A stretch of DNA of 62,988 nt from the NCBI GenBank assembly GCA_035640455.1, contig DASQWB010000014.1, positions 1 to 62,988 of the forward strand, read 5' to 3'. Made by a program: the position numbers and the translations under genes. Below, piece after piece: positions 22,821 to 30,824 of the stretch. Below the pieces are notes generated by a model. It searched no databases and was not told the DNA's origin. It was given only the letters and a program-made list of their open reading frames with translations. This DNA comes from AC-50 sp035640455. GTDB taxonomy: Bacteria; Actinomycetota; Thermoleophilia; Gaiellales; Gaiellaceae. The first letter of the stretch is position 1, and each line of letters opens with the position of its first letter.

Positions 22821-23593
22821 GAAGCCGCCGGCAGGGTCGCGAGGCTGCTGCTCCGGGCCCGAATCTCGTCGAGGAACGCCGTCCCGAACCGGTCGCTCGG
22901 CTCGATCACAGACGCCTCGGTCCACTCGTTCCACGCATGGATGAAGACGATCCTGTCCGCCGGATGCGTCGCGTCGATGAAACGAATCGCCTCGTCCAGG
23001 AACCGGCCGAAGAGCTCCGGCGTGACGCCCCTGACGACAGGACGCCACGGAAAGCCGCGCATCGCGCTGAGCTCGGCCACCCGCTCGCCTCTGACCGTCG
23101 CGTCCCAGCCGGCGCAGACGACCGGATAGAACGGCACCCGCAGCCCCTCCTGCACGAAGTACCACTCGCCGACGCGCTTCGCGATCAGCGTCTCGTAGTC
23201 CTGGACGGGCGGCCCCAGCCAGTCCGGGAGCAGCCCGTATCCGGTCGCCGCCTCGACGGGCAGCTTGTTGGTGATCTTCACGTTGTAGGCATTCGCGCGA
23301 TTGAAGAGCCCGACGAAGAAGGGCTCGACTCCGAGCGCCTCTTCGATTCGCGCGCGGCCGTCCTCGAGCATGAAGCGAAACGCCGCGAGACCGTAGACCT
23401 GCACGAAGTCGTTGAGGTTGAGGATCGAGAGCGCGGGACGGCCGTCGATGCGCAGGAAGCCTCTTCGCGACGCGAACCGCTCGATCCACGCGTCGAAGAA
23501 GCGGCGTGCGATGTCGATCGTGAACCGCGAGGTCCGCTGGACGTACGGATACCGCCGCGTCTCAGGCTGCGGCAATGCGCTCGATCGTCTCAC
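22814..23593 (-). CDS. GH99-like/WbsX-type domain protein, C-terminal part
   Basis: The 259-residue ORF corresponds to the C-terminal half of the GH99-like WbsX family, usually found in glycan biosynthesis loci: FTIDIARRFFDAWIERFASR, FLRIDGRPALSILNLNDFVQ, and the terminal hallmark IVFIHAWNEWTEASVIEP. The N-terminal half is encoded separately at 24071-24730. The start (GTG 23593) overlaps the end of the intervening ORF by 32 nt and is uncertain. It may be a fragment of a split gene or work as a separately made subunit. Confidence 0.5.
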   Translation of the reverse strand: MRRSSALPQPETRRYPYVQRTSRFTIDIARRFFDAWIERFASRRGFLRIDGRPALSILNLNDFVQVYGLAAFRFMLEDGRARIEEALGVEPFFVGLFNRANAYNVKITNKLPVEAATGYGLLPDWLGPPVQDYETLIAKRVGEWYFVQEGLRVPFYPVVCAGWDATVRGERVAELSAMRGFPWRPVVRGVTPELFGRFLDEAIRFIDATHPADRIVFIHAWNEWTEASVIEPSDRFGTAFLDEIRARSSSLATLPAASC

Positions 23594-24074
23594 GGATGTC
23601 TTTGGCCGCCAGTACCCGGAGGGCGCCCTCGCTGAGACTGCGTCGTACCGTCCTGAGCCTCAACGCCGCCAGCACGTCGTCCTCTCCGCCCACTGCACGC
23701 GCGAACGAGCCCAACGCCACGACGTCGTCGATGCCGAGCCGAGCCACACTCCGGTCGATGACATCGGCGAGCCGGTCGAGCGGCACGTTGTCGAAGACCT
23801 CTTCCGGAGCTCGGCCGGCCTGGCGGGCGGCGACGGTCATGTCCACGATCGCGCTCACGATCCACAGGGGAAGGTCGCCGAGCGCCTCGAGCTCGAGCAG
23901 CTCTTCGAGGTCCCGGAGCGTGAGCCTCTCGAGCCTGCCGTCCGTCTCGCCGAGGCGGGCAAGGCGCTCGACGAGCCGCCGGAGCTGACGAAACGTGAAC
24001 GGCAGGGGCTGGGCGATGGCCGCTCGGAAGGCCGCGCCGAGGGCTTCGTTCGCGTCGCGGGCGAGCGCGGTCAT
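23562..24074 (-). CDS. Helical hypothetical protein inside a split WbsX gene
   Basis: The 170-residue ORF is predicted to be almost entirely helical (FRQLRRLVERLARLGETDGR, RLTLRDLEELLELEALGDLP, VFDNVPLDRLADVIDRSVAR). Its ATG overlaps the stop of the WbsX N-terminal part (ATGA). No transposase features or terminal repeats are visible at its borders, so it is unlikely to be a mobile element. It is unrelated to the WbsX fold as far as I can see and separates the two halves. Function unknown. Confidence 0.5.
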   Translation of the reverse strand: MTALARDANEALGAAFRAAIAQPLPFTFRQLRRLVERLARLGETDGRLERLTLRDLEELLELEALGDLPLWIVSAIVDMTVAARQAGRAPEEVFDNVPLDRLADVIDRSVARLGIDDVVALGSFARAVGGEDDVLAALRLRTVRRSLSEGALRVLAAKDIRETIERIAAA

Positions 24075-24730
24075 TCTCCGACGGCACCCAGCCCGGCGTC
24101 GTCGACTCCGGTCCCTTCCACGCCGATAAGGCGCAGGCCGGCGCCGACGTCGAGTTCGTCGAGACTCGAGGTGCCGCGGGTGCCGGCGAGCTCCGCCGGG
24201 GTGGTCGCGGCCGGCGCAGGCTTGGAGCTTCGAGGTGTCGGCGGGGCGACACCACGACCGTCGGTCTCCGGCCCCAACGGCAGCTCGTGGTGCGGAAGCC
24301 GCAGGCACCACGTGGTTCCGATCGAGAACGTCTCGTCATCTGCCTCCACGACGTCGAGCGCGGCTGTGAGGGGCCGGCTGAGCACGAAGTCCGACTGGTC
24401 GAAGAAGAGGAAGTACGTGAAGCCGTCGATGCCGGCATCGCGAGCGAGGCGGATCTGCTTCCGGGCGGTCTCGGGATCGGAGTCGTCGTATGGGCCGTCG
24501 AGCGGCCGCGGGAGCGGCTCGTGGCCGGGAAAGTACGGCACGAAGGTGTCCATCAGCTCCCATTCTTCGAGCCCCGCGCGCCAGCTCGCCGAGTGCCAGC
24601 CGGGATACGTGTAGGCGATGAAACGCGTCGTAAGCTCAGGCGGCGATGAGGCGGCGTCGCCGTCTCGTCGACGAGCGTCATCGGCTGGCGGCATCCGGAG
24701 AACGTTCATCGTTTCGAATGTCGTTGTCAA
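24071..24730 (-). CDS. GH99-like/WbsX-type domain protein, N-terminal part
   Basis: The 219-residue ORF encodes the N-terminal half of a GH99-like/WbsX protein: RFIAYTYPGWHSASWR, the block RKQIRLARDAGIDGFTYFLF, then SIGTTWCLRLPHHELPLGP. After about residue 150 it changes to a low-complexity tail (PPTPRSSKPAPAATTPAELA) and ends. The whole family is about 350-400 residues with the C-terminal half here 500 bp further on, so the gene is split. Possible roles are glycan transfer or hydrolysis at the cell surface. Confidence 0.5.
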   Translation of the reverse strand: MTTTFETMNVLRMPPADDARRRDGDAASSPPELTTRFIAYTYPGWHSASWRAGLEEWELMDTFVPYFPGHEPLPRPLDGPYDDSDPETARKQIRLARDAGIDGFTYFLFFDQSDFVLSRPLTAALDVVEADDETFSIGTTWCLRLPHHELPLGPETDGRGVAPPTPRSSKPAPAATTPAELAGTRGTSSLDELDVGAGLRLIGVEGTGVDDAGLGAVGE

Positions 24731-24751
24731 GACAGCCTCCGGACGACGTGG

Positions 24752-25354
24752 CTACGGCCGAGGCTCCTTCAGGAGGAGGCTCAGCGGCAGCAGAGGGAGC
24801 CGGCGCCGCGCCGTGGCGAGGGCCTCCTCGAGCGCCCGCGCCACCTCGACGCAGTGGATGCCGTCGCCGTGGCCGCACAGGACATGCCGCGGCGCGAAGC
24901 GGCCGAGCGCCTTCGGCGGCAGGAGACGGAGGAGCGGGTGCACGCCGAGCCTCTCGCCACGCGCGAGGAAGTAGCCGACCGTGCCGAGCGCGTCGCCGCA
25001 GAGGAGCACCCGCTCCTCCGGCCACCACAGCGCGACCTCCCGCCAGAACCGGTGGCGCGCGACCGGTACCGGGTCGAACGGCGCTCCGGGGACACCCTGG
25101 AAGGGGACGACGTGGTGCGGCACGCCGAGGCGGCCGGCGAAGGCGGCGCAGTCGCGGCGATGCCGGTCGAGGAGCTGGATCACGCCCGCGGGCTCGCCGA
25201 GCCCTCGGATCCGGGCCTCGACGCCGGGCGCGTCGACGGGATCGAAGATCCACACCCGTCCCTCGGCGCTCAACACGTGCGAGCACCGCGCCAGCCGCTC
25301 CTCCTGGATCCAGCCGAAGCCCCACGCCGCCTCGTCGCAGAACGTCACTCCCAC
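24752..25354 (-). CDS. Metallo-beta-lactamase-fold-like protein (degenerate)
   Basis: The 200-residue protein has a lactamase-like order of strands (VWIFDPVDAPGVEARIRGLG, VIQLLDRHRRDCAAFAGRLG, EVALWWPEERVLLCGDALGT, HVLCGHGDGIHCVEVARALE). The zinc motif is altered to DRHRRDC, but a late GHGDG and CGDALG remain, so some metal binding is possible. It is related in design to the protein at 6710-7327. GTG 25354 overlaps the stop of the upstream small membrane protein. Confidence 0.5.
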   Translation of the reverse strand: MGVTFCDEAAWGFGWIQEERLARCSHVLSAEGRVWIFDPVDAPGVEARIRGLGEPAGVIQLLDRHRRDCAAFAGRLGVPHHVVPFQGVPGAPFDPVPVARHRFWREVALWWPEERVLLCGDALGTVGYFLARGERLGVHPLLRLLPPKALGRFAPRHVLCGHGDGIHCVEVARALEEALATARRRLPLLPLSLLLKEPRP

Positions 25355-25596
25355 ACGATCGACGAGACGACGACGGCGAAGACAGCGAGTGCGAGAACGC
25401 TGACCGAAACCCCGGCGAGCGCGGTCGTTCGCCATCGTCCGTGGGGGCGACCGTGCAGCGCGAGCGCTCCGAAGGCGAGACCGAAGGCGGCTGCCGCGGC
25501 GCCACCGACCGCGCCGATCGGCGTGGCGACGAAGGCGAGGCCCCACAGCGCGAAGAGGATCGAGAGGATCGCCGCGATCCGCGTCGCGACGGGCAT
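25345..25596 (-). CDS. Small membrane protein
   Basis: The 83-residue protein has three predicted membrane helices (IAAILSILFALWGLAFVA, GAAAAAFGLAFGALALHG, VSVSVLALAVFAVVVSSIVW) and resembles the DUF4190-type small membrane proteins. Its ATG overlaps the stop of the ABC transporter (TAATG), so it is translated with it. Function unknown. Confidence 0.5.
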   Translation of the reverse strand: MPVATRIAAILSILFALWGLAFVATPIGAVGGAAAAAFGLAFGALALHGRPHGRWRTTALAGVSVSVLALAVFAVVVSSIVWE

Positions 25597-27455
25597 TAGC
25601 CCGCCGCGGCCGTCGTCAGCACCTCGCCGCTCGAGAGGACGACGCCGTCCTCGCACCGGGCCTCGACAAGCCCGCCCTGGAACTGCTGCGCGTAGAGCTG
25701 CGCGTAGAGGCCGCCGCTCCGCAGGAGCTCCTCGTGCGTCCCCTGCTCGACGAGCCGCCCGCGCTCGAGGACGAAGATGACGTCGGCGGCGAGGATCGTC
25801 GAGAGCCGGTGGGCGATCGCGATCGTCGTCCGCCCCTCCATCAGCGGCTCGAGCGCGTGCTGGACGAGCCGCTCGCTCGCCGTGTCCAGCGCCGACGTGG
25901 CCTCGTCGAGGATGAGGATGCGCGGGTCCTTCAGGATCACGCGCGCGATCGCGAGCCTCTGCTTCTCGCCGCCGGACATGCGGTAGCCGCGCTCGCCGAC
26001 GAGGGTGTCGTAGCCGTCCTCGAGCTCCGTGATCCGCTCCTGGATCGCCGCCGCCCGCGCCGCCGCCTCGAGCTCCTCTTGCGTTGCGTCGGGCTTCGCA
26101 TACAGGAGGTTCTCGCGCACGGTGGCGTGGAAGAGGTAGGTCTCTTGCGTCACCATGCCGACGATCTCCGCAAGGGAGGCGAGCTTGATGTCCCGCACGT
26201 CGATCCCATCGATCCGCACGCTGCCGCCCGTGACGTCGTAGAGCCGCGGGACGAGGTACGAGATCGTCGTCTTGCCTGCCCCGCTCGGCCCGACGATCGC
26301 CGCGAGCTGTCCCGGCTCGATCTCGAAGTCGATGTCCTCGAGCGTCCACTCGCGCCGCGGCGGGCGGGCACCGTCGCCGTCGGGCTCGACCGCCTGCGCC
26401 TCGAGCGCGGCCGGCTGCACCGGCTCGTCGTAGCGGAAGTCGACGTGGTCGAGCCGGATCTCGCCTCGGACCCGGTCCTTCGGGAGCTCCCGCGCTCCGG
26501 GCGCGTCGGCGATGTCGTGCGGGAGGTCGAGGTAGTCGAAGATCCGTTCGAAGAGCGCGAGCGACGACTGCACCTCGACGCTCGTCTGGAGCAGGTTCCC
26601 GATCGGGAACAGCAGGCGCGTCTGGAGCGTCGTGAAGGCGACGATCGTACCGAGGCTCAAGTTGGAGTAGCCGGCCACGAGGTAGATGAGCGCCGGCGAC
26701 GCAGAGAAGAACGTCTGCACGAGGGCGAAGAACGAGCGGCCGACCATCTGCTGGCGAATCTGGAGCCAGGCGAGGCGGCGGTTCCCCTCGCGATAGCGCT
26801 CGATCGCGTCGCGCTGGCGGTCGAACGTCTTCGCGAGGAGGACGCCCGAGACCGAGAGCGTCTCCTCGGTGAGCGTCGAGAGTTCGGCGAGCGACTCCTG
26901 CGTCGACTTCGAGAGCGCGCGGCGCGCGCGACCGACGCGCCACGTGAGGAAGACGAACATGGGCACGACGGCGAACGACAGCGCCGTCAGCTGCCACGAG
27001 AGGAGCAGCATCGCGACGACGGTGCTGAGGACGGTCACGACGCTCGAAAGCACGGAGGAGACGGTGTCCGTGACGACGCTCTGGACGCCACCGACGTCGT
27101 TCTGGAGACGCGACTGCAGCTCGCCCGTCCGCGCCCCGGTGAAGAAGCGAAGCGACATGGCCTGGAGGTGCTCGTACAGGCGGTTCCGAAGGTCCTGCAT
27201 GACGCGCTGGCCCACCACCGTCGTCAGGTAGGTCTGGCCGACCCCGATCGCGCCGGCGACGAGCGGCACGGCGATCATCAGCACCACGAGCTCCCAGAGC
27301 AGCCGGAGGTCGTGCGGGAGCAGCGCCTGGTTGATGATCGCCTTCGTCAGGAACGCGGGCGCGACACCGAGCGCGCCGGTGACGAGGATCGACAGCAGCA
27401 CGAGCCCGACCCGGAACCGATAGGGCCTGAAGAGCCGGGCGACGCGTCTGACCAT
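25596..27455 (-). CDS. ABC transporter, fused permease and ATPase (exporter type)
   Basis: The 619-residue half-transporter has an N-terminal six-helix ABC type-1 domain (residues about 1-320) and a nucleotide-binding domain with Walker A GPSGAGKTT, Q-loop MVTQETYLF, signature MSGGEKQR, Walker B ILILDEATSALD and the switch histidine AHRLS. A 30-residue acidic insertion precedes the NBD start. It is of the MsbA/LmrA-like multidrug or lipid exporter class and probably forms a homodimer in the cytoplasmic membrane. Neighbours on both sides overlap or abut it on the same strand. Confidence 0.5.
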   Translation of the reverse strand: MVRRVARLFRPYRFRVGLVLLSILVTGALGVAPAFLTKAIINQALLPHDLRLLWELVVLMIAVPLVAGAIGVGQTYLTTVVGQRVMQDLRNRLYEHLQAMSLRFFTGARTGELQSRLQNDVGGVQSVVTDTVSSVLSSVVTVLSTVVAMLLLSWQLTALSFAVVPMFVFLTWRVGRARRALSKSTQESLAELSTLTEETLSVSGVLLAKTFDRQRDAIERYREGNRRLAWLQIRQQMVGRSFFALVQTFFSASPALIYLVAGYSNLSLGTIVAFTTLQTRLLFPIGNLLQTSVEVQSSLALFERIFDYLDLPHDIADAPGARELPKDRVRGEIRLDHVDFRYDEPVQPAALEAQAVEPDGDGARPPRREWTLEDIDFEIEPGQLAAIVGPSGAGKTTISYLVPRLYDVTGGSVRIDGIDVRDIKLASLAEIVGMVTQETYLFHATVRENLLYAKPDATQEELEAAARAAAIQERITELEDGYDTLVGERGYRMSGGEKQRLAIARVILKDPRILILDEATSALDTASERLVQHALEPLMEGRTTIAIAHRLSTILAADVIFVLERGRLVEQGTHEELLRSGGLYAQLYAQQFQGGLVEARCEDGVVLSSGEVLTTAAAG

Positions 27456-27460
27456 TCGCG

Positions 27461-28183
27461 TCAGCTTACGTCCAGCAGCTGGGCTGCCTCCTCCGCGTGC
27501 GGCATGCCGCTCGCGAGCGTGACCCTCCGGAGCTCCTCGAGCGAGTAGTCGACGTGGCGGAGCTCGACCGAGAGCATCGTCTCGTCGGCCGTCAGGATCG
27601 CGTACTCGCCCGTCCCGTCGTGGTCGCTCTTCGCGCTCGGGAGCTCGCGCCCGCCGAACGGGCCGCCGACCCGGCCCGGGTTGAGGACGACGCGCTCGCC
27701 GAGGCGCCGCTGCCACTGGAGGTGCGTGTGACCGGCGGCGAGCGCCGCGGCCTCGCCGAGGAGCTCGGCGAGCTCCGCCTCGCTCGCATCGGGTTCGATC
27801 GTGTCCAGCGTCGAGGTGGGCGTGCCGTGGACTGCGAGGAGCCGGCGCCCGCCGCCGAGCTCGAGCTCGTGCGTCGCGGCGAAGCCGCGCATGAGGTCGC
27901 GGTCGGCCTCGTCGAGCTGCTCCAGCGCCCACGCGCCCATCCGCGAGCGCGCGGACGTCCCCGGCTCGAACCGGCCGCTCAGCAGCCACTCGTCGGCGTT
28001 CCCGAGGACGACGAGGCAGTCGAGCTCGCGCATGCGGCGCACGCAGCAGGCCGGTTGCGGCCCGCCCTCGACGAGGTCGCCGAGGCAGACGAGCCGGTCG
28101 ACCTGCGCGCGCTCGAGGTCAGCGAGCACGGCGTCCAGGCCGACGCCGTTCCCGTGGACGTCGGAGAAGATCCCGACGCGCAT
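27461..28183 (-). CDS. Metallophosphoesterase (YfcE/ApaH-like)
   Basis: The 240-residue protein shows the calcineurin-like motifs in order: GIFSDVHGN, CLGDLVEGGPQP, VLGNAD with a later conserved His, and AAGHTHLQWQRRLGERVVLN. Such enzymes hydrolyse phosphodiesters with two metal ions. The substrate is unknown. Its ATG overlaps the stop of the flippase-like gene (ATGA), and the ABC exporter starts 5 nt after its stop. Confidence 0.5.
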   Translation of the reverse strand: MRVGIFSDVHGNGVGLDAVLADLERAQVDRLVCLGDLVEGGPQPACCVRRMRELDCLVVLGNADEWLLSGRFEPGTSARSRMGAWALEQLDEADRDLMRGFAATHELELGGGRRLLAVHGTPTSTLDTIEPDASEAELAELLGEAAALAAGHTHLQWQRRLGERVVLNPGRVGGPFGGRELPSAKSDHDGTGEYAILTADETMLSVELRHVDYSLEELRRVTLASGMPHAEEAAQLLDVS

Positions 28184-29277
28184 CACCGACGCCCCAGCCC
28201 GTCTCGCTCGCGGTCTGCCTGCCGCTCGGCTCCCGCGTACTCGGCACGGAGCTCGGCGATCGTCGGCAGCACGGCGACGGCCGGCACCATCGGCAGCCAG
28301 AAGTTGAAGACGCGGTACGTGATCACCCCGAGCAGGGCCGGCACGAACGGCAGCCCGACCCAGTGGAGGGCGAACGTGAGCGCGATCTCGACCACGCCCG
28401 CGCCGCCGGCCGGCAGCGAGCGCCGCGTCAGCACGTAGCCGGTCGCGTAGCCGAGGATCAGCGCCGGGATCGAGAGCCGGTGGCCGTTGTAGACCTGGAG
28501 CGCGGCCCACAGGCAGGCGATGTCGCCCGTCCAGTAGAGCGCCGCGCCGAGGAACCCGAGCCCGTGCTCGCGCGGGGACGAGACGAGGAGCGAGCGCAGG
28601 ATCGAGAGCCCGGCCACGGCGTGCGCGAACGCCCTCCGGATCGGCCCGCCGTCGCCCGGGTCGGCATAGCGTTTCGCGCGTTTGGGCGACGTGAGCCAGA
28701 CGGCGACGAAGGCGCCCGGGATCACCGCGAGCCACGGCAGCGTGAGCGCGTCCGAGACGTGCTCTGTCGCGCTCAGCGCGAGGAAGATCGCCGAGACGAG
28801 CGCGGCCGGCGCGAGGACCGTGTACTCGAGCGCCCCGAGCGCGAGCACGCGCGCGATGGCGCCGTCCCGGTCCTCGCCCGCGCGGCGGAGGATCCAATAG
28901 TCGACGGCGAAGCCGCCGCTCGAGCGCGTCGCCGCGAAGACGCCGAAGCCCGCGACGACGCTCTGCGTCGAGGCCGAGGCGCCGAGCTCGGGGCCGCCGT
29001 CGACGCGGGCCGTGTCCCTGATCGCGAGGACGTAGCCGACGTACGCCACGACCTCGCCCGCGAGGCACGCGAGGAGCCACAGCGGATGGATCCGGCCGAG
29101 CTCGTGGCGGACGTGCCCGTAGCCCGCGAGGTCGCCGAGCCCCCACGCGGCCGCGAGCGCGAGCGCCACGGCCACGAGGAGAACTGCGACGGGCCGCCGC
29201 TCGGCCGCCGCGAGCAGGTGCCGGAACCGGTCCCACGCGCGGCGCGCCACATCTCTTGTTCTACCGGCTGAAGGCAC
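28183..29277 (-). CDS. Lysylphosphatidylglycerol synthase TM-like (UPF0104) flippase family protein
   Basis: The 364-residue integral membrane protein has about eight helices and the UPF0104 pattern of a long N-terminal arm, LLACLAGEVVAYVGYVLAIR, GFAVDYWILRRAGEDRDGAI, and a late GYATGYVLTRRSLPAGGAGV with VEIALTFALHW. The GGAGVVE motif is typical of family members that move lipids across the membrane or transfer lysine to them; only the membrane part is present. A GTG at 29250 is an alternative, later start. Confidence 0.5.
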   Translation of the reverse strand: MPSAGRTRDVARRAWDRFRHLLAAAERRPVAVLLVAVALALAAAWGLGDLAGYGHVRHELGRIHPLWLLACLAGEVVAYVGYVLAIRDTARVDGGPELGASASTQSVVAGFGVFAATRSSGGFAVDYWILRRAGEDRDGAIARVLALGALEYTVLAPAALVSAIFLALSATEHVSDALTLPWLAVIPGAFVAVWLTSPKRAKRYADPGDGGPIRRAFAHAVAGLSILRSLLVSSPREHGLGFLGAALYWTGDIACLWAALQVYNGHRLSIPALILGYATGYVLTRRSLPAGGAGVVEIALTFALHWVGLPFVPALLGVITYRVFNFWLPMVPAVAVLPTIAELRAEYAGAERQADRERDGLGRR

Positions 29278-29474
29278 CGCTTGCGGTGCCGATATCAGGG
29301 GGTGCGGGCTTTGCCCGCGCCCCCGTCTGAAGCGACCGGTCGACCGGAGCCGGATTTCGCCGCTTCGACCGTAGGCACCGCTTGCGGTGCCGATATCAGG
29401 GGGGTGCGGGCTCTGCCCGCGCCCCCGTCTGAAACGACCGGTCGACCCGAGCCTTATCTCGCCGGTTCGGCCAT
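29272..29474. repeat. Tandem 101-bp repeat, two copies, with two hairpins each
   Basis: Copies 29272-29372 and 29373-29474 are nearly identical in the first 70 bp and less so afterwards. Each holds GGCACCGC-TT-GCGGTGCC (29273-29290 in copy 1), and then a long GC stem with arms GGGGGTGCGGGC and GCCCGCGCCCCC around TTT (29298-29324). The right copy extends about 20 bp into the 3' end of clpP, so the repeat appears to be a duplication of the clpP end plus its terminator. The left copy overlaps the proposed start region of the flippase-like gene. Confidence 0.5.
29298..29324. terminator. GC-rich hairpin downstream of clpP (repeat copy 1)
   Basis: A 12-bp stem with one imperfect pair and a 3-base loop, read from either strand. 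The stem would form as clpP transcription leaves its 3' end. There is no T-run, so strict intrinsic termination is doubtful. The second copy repeats the same structure about 101 bp closer to clpP. Confidence 0.5.
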
Positions 29475-30056
29475 AGGCGCGACCTCCAACACCCGAGGCG
29501 ACGCGATCTCGTCGATCAGGCCGTACTCGCGCGCCTCCTCGGGCGTCATGAAGCGGTCACGGTCGATGTCCTTCATCACCTGGTCGAACGGCTGCCCGGT
29601 GTGCCTGGCGAGGATGCGGGCCATCCGCTCGGTCGTGTCGAGGATCTCGCGGGCGGCGATCTGGATGTCGGCCGGCGCGCCGCGGAAGCCGCCCGACCCC
29701 TGGTGGATCATCACCTTCGCGTTCGGGAGGGCCATGCGCTTCCCCGCCGCGCCGCCCGCGAGGATCATGGCCGCCGCGGACATGCTCATCCCGACGCAGA
29801 TCGTGCGCACGTCCGGCTTGACATACTGGATCGTGTCGTAGATCGCCATGCCCGCGTAGGCCGAGCCGCCGGGAGAGTTGATGTAGAGGCTGATGTCTTT
29901 GTCGGGGTCGTCCGCCTCGAGGAAGAGGAGCTGGGCCGCGATCACGTTCGCGATCTGGTCGTCGACCTCGGTGCCGAGGAAGACGATCCGCTCCTTGAGG
30001 AGGCGCGAGTAGATGTCGAACGCGCGCTCGACGCGCCCGTCGGAGTCGATGACCAT
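29454..30056 (-). CDS. clpP: ATP-dependent Clp protease proteolytic subunit
   Basis: The 200-residue protein is ClpP: VERAFDIYSRLLKERIVFLG, SLYINSPGGSAYAGMAIYDT, the catalytic serine in GMSMSAAA (Ser93), MIHQGSGGFRG (His118) and DRDRFM (Asp167). It forms the tetradecameric barrel degrading unfolded proteins fed by Clp ATPases. ATG 30056 matches the usual start just before the ERAFDIYSRLL block; a GTG at 30062 is equally possible. No clpX or trigger-factor gene is adjacent; it diverges from an ArsR-type operon across the operators at 30097-30138. Confidence 0.5.
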   Translation of the reverse strand: MVIDSDGRVERAFDIYSRLLKERIVFLGTEVDDQIANVIAAQLLFLEADDPDKDISLYINSPGGSAYAGMAIYDTIQYVKPDVRTICVGMSMSAAAMILAGGAAGKRMALPNAKVMIHQGSGGFRGAPADIQIAAREILDTTERMARILARHTGQPFDQVMKDIDRDRFMTPEEAREYGLIDEIASPRVLEVAPMAEPAR

Positions 30057-30096
30057 CGGCACGAGCTGGCTTATCCGTTGCTCCTTCGCGTAAAGT

Positions 30097-30138
30097 GCAA
30101 CCGTCGAGTTGCGAATGATACGCAACCGTACGGTTGCG
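30097..30138. promoter_or_regulatory. Two palindromic operator candidates (clpP / ArsR operon)
   Basis: Two related palindromes lie between clpP and the SRPBCC gene: GCAACCGTCGAGTTGC at 30097-30112 (arms GCAAC/GTTGC) and a perfect GCAACCGTACGGTTGC at 30122-30137, extending to 18 bp with flanking C/G. Their starts are 25 bp apart. ArsR/SmtB-type repressors bind such 12-2-12-like or GCAAC-GTTGC operators, and one is encoded directly downstream, so autoregulation is likely. Confidence 0.5.
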
Positions 30139-30152
30139 GGATCGGAGGAGCG

Positions 30153-30506
30153 ATGGAGATCGTGCGCGAGGTCGTCTTTCCCACCCCGCCCGAAGAGGTG
30201 TGGGAGGCGCTGACGGAGCCGGAGCGACTCGAGGAGTGGTTCGCGAACGACGTCGAGCTCGACGCGCGGCCCGGCGGCGCTGGCGTCTTCCGCTGGGACG
30301 ACGGCGAGGAGCGGCACGCGATCGTCCGCGAGGCCGAGCCCGGCGAGCGGCTCGTCCTCGACTGGGACGACGACGGCGAGGTCGCGTTTACGCTCGAGGA
30401 GGTGCCCGAGGGGACGCGGCTCCTCGTGCGGGAGACGTCACCGTCGCCGGAGTGGTCGACGGCGCTCGAGCTGCGTGCGTCGGCGCTCGCGTGGACGCTG
30501 GTGTAG
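30153..30506 (+). CDS. SRPBCC (AHSA1-type) protein
   Basis: The 117-residue helix-grip protein opens with EIVREVVFPTPPEEVWEALT and continues with EWFANDVELDARPGGAGVFR and RLVLDWDDDGEVAFTLEEV. SRPBCC proteins bind hydrophobic ligands in a cavity. GGAGGAG precedes ATG 30153. The gene overlaps the ArsR-type regulator by 16 nt; this SRPBCC-ArsR pair is a frequent actinobacterial arrangement in which the repressor responds to an unknown ligand or modulates the paired protein. Confidence 0.5.
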   Translation: MEIVREVVFPTPPEEVWEALTEPERLEEWFANDVELDARPGGAGVFRWDDGEERHAIVREAEPGERLVLDWDDDGEVAFTLEEVPEGTRLLVRETSPSPEWSTALELRASALAWTLV

Positions 30507-30805
30507 ACCGCGTCTTCGCGGCGCTCGGCGACCCCGGCCGGCGCGACCTCGTGCGCGCCATCTCCGAGCGGGGCAGCGCCACCGCGACGGAGCTCGCCGC
30601 CGAGCTACCGGTGACGCGGCAGGCGGTGGCGAAGCAGCTCGCCGGGCTCGCGGAGGCGGGTCTCGTGGTCGGTGAGAAGCGGGGCCGCGAGACGCGGTAC
30701 GCGCTCACCCCTGAGCCGCTCGCCGAGGCGATGGCCTGGATGGCCGAGGTCGGTGCCGCGTGGGACTCGCGGCTCGCCGCGCTGCGCCGCCACCTCGGCG
30801 CCTGA
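30491..30805 (+). CDS. ArsR-family transcriptional regulator
   Basis: The 104-residue protein has a winged helix-turn-helix: FAALGDPGRRDLVRAISERG, the recognition segment TRQAVAKQLAGLAEAGLVVG and the wing RGRETRYALTPEPL. No metal-binding Cys signature is seen, so it is of the ArsR subgroup not sensing metals. GTG 30491 is chosen for correct length and lies inside the SRPBCC gene. The likely operators are the palindromes at 30097-30138, through which it could control its own operon and possibly clpP. Confidence 0.5.
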   Translation: MDAGVDRVFAALGDPGRRDLVRAISERGSATATELAAELPVTRQAVAKQLAGLAEAGLVVGEKRGRETRYALTPEPLAEAMAWMAEVGAAWDSRLAALRRHLGA

Positions 30806-30824
30806 CGCGCGCGAGAATTGGCCG

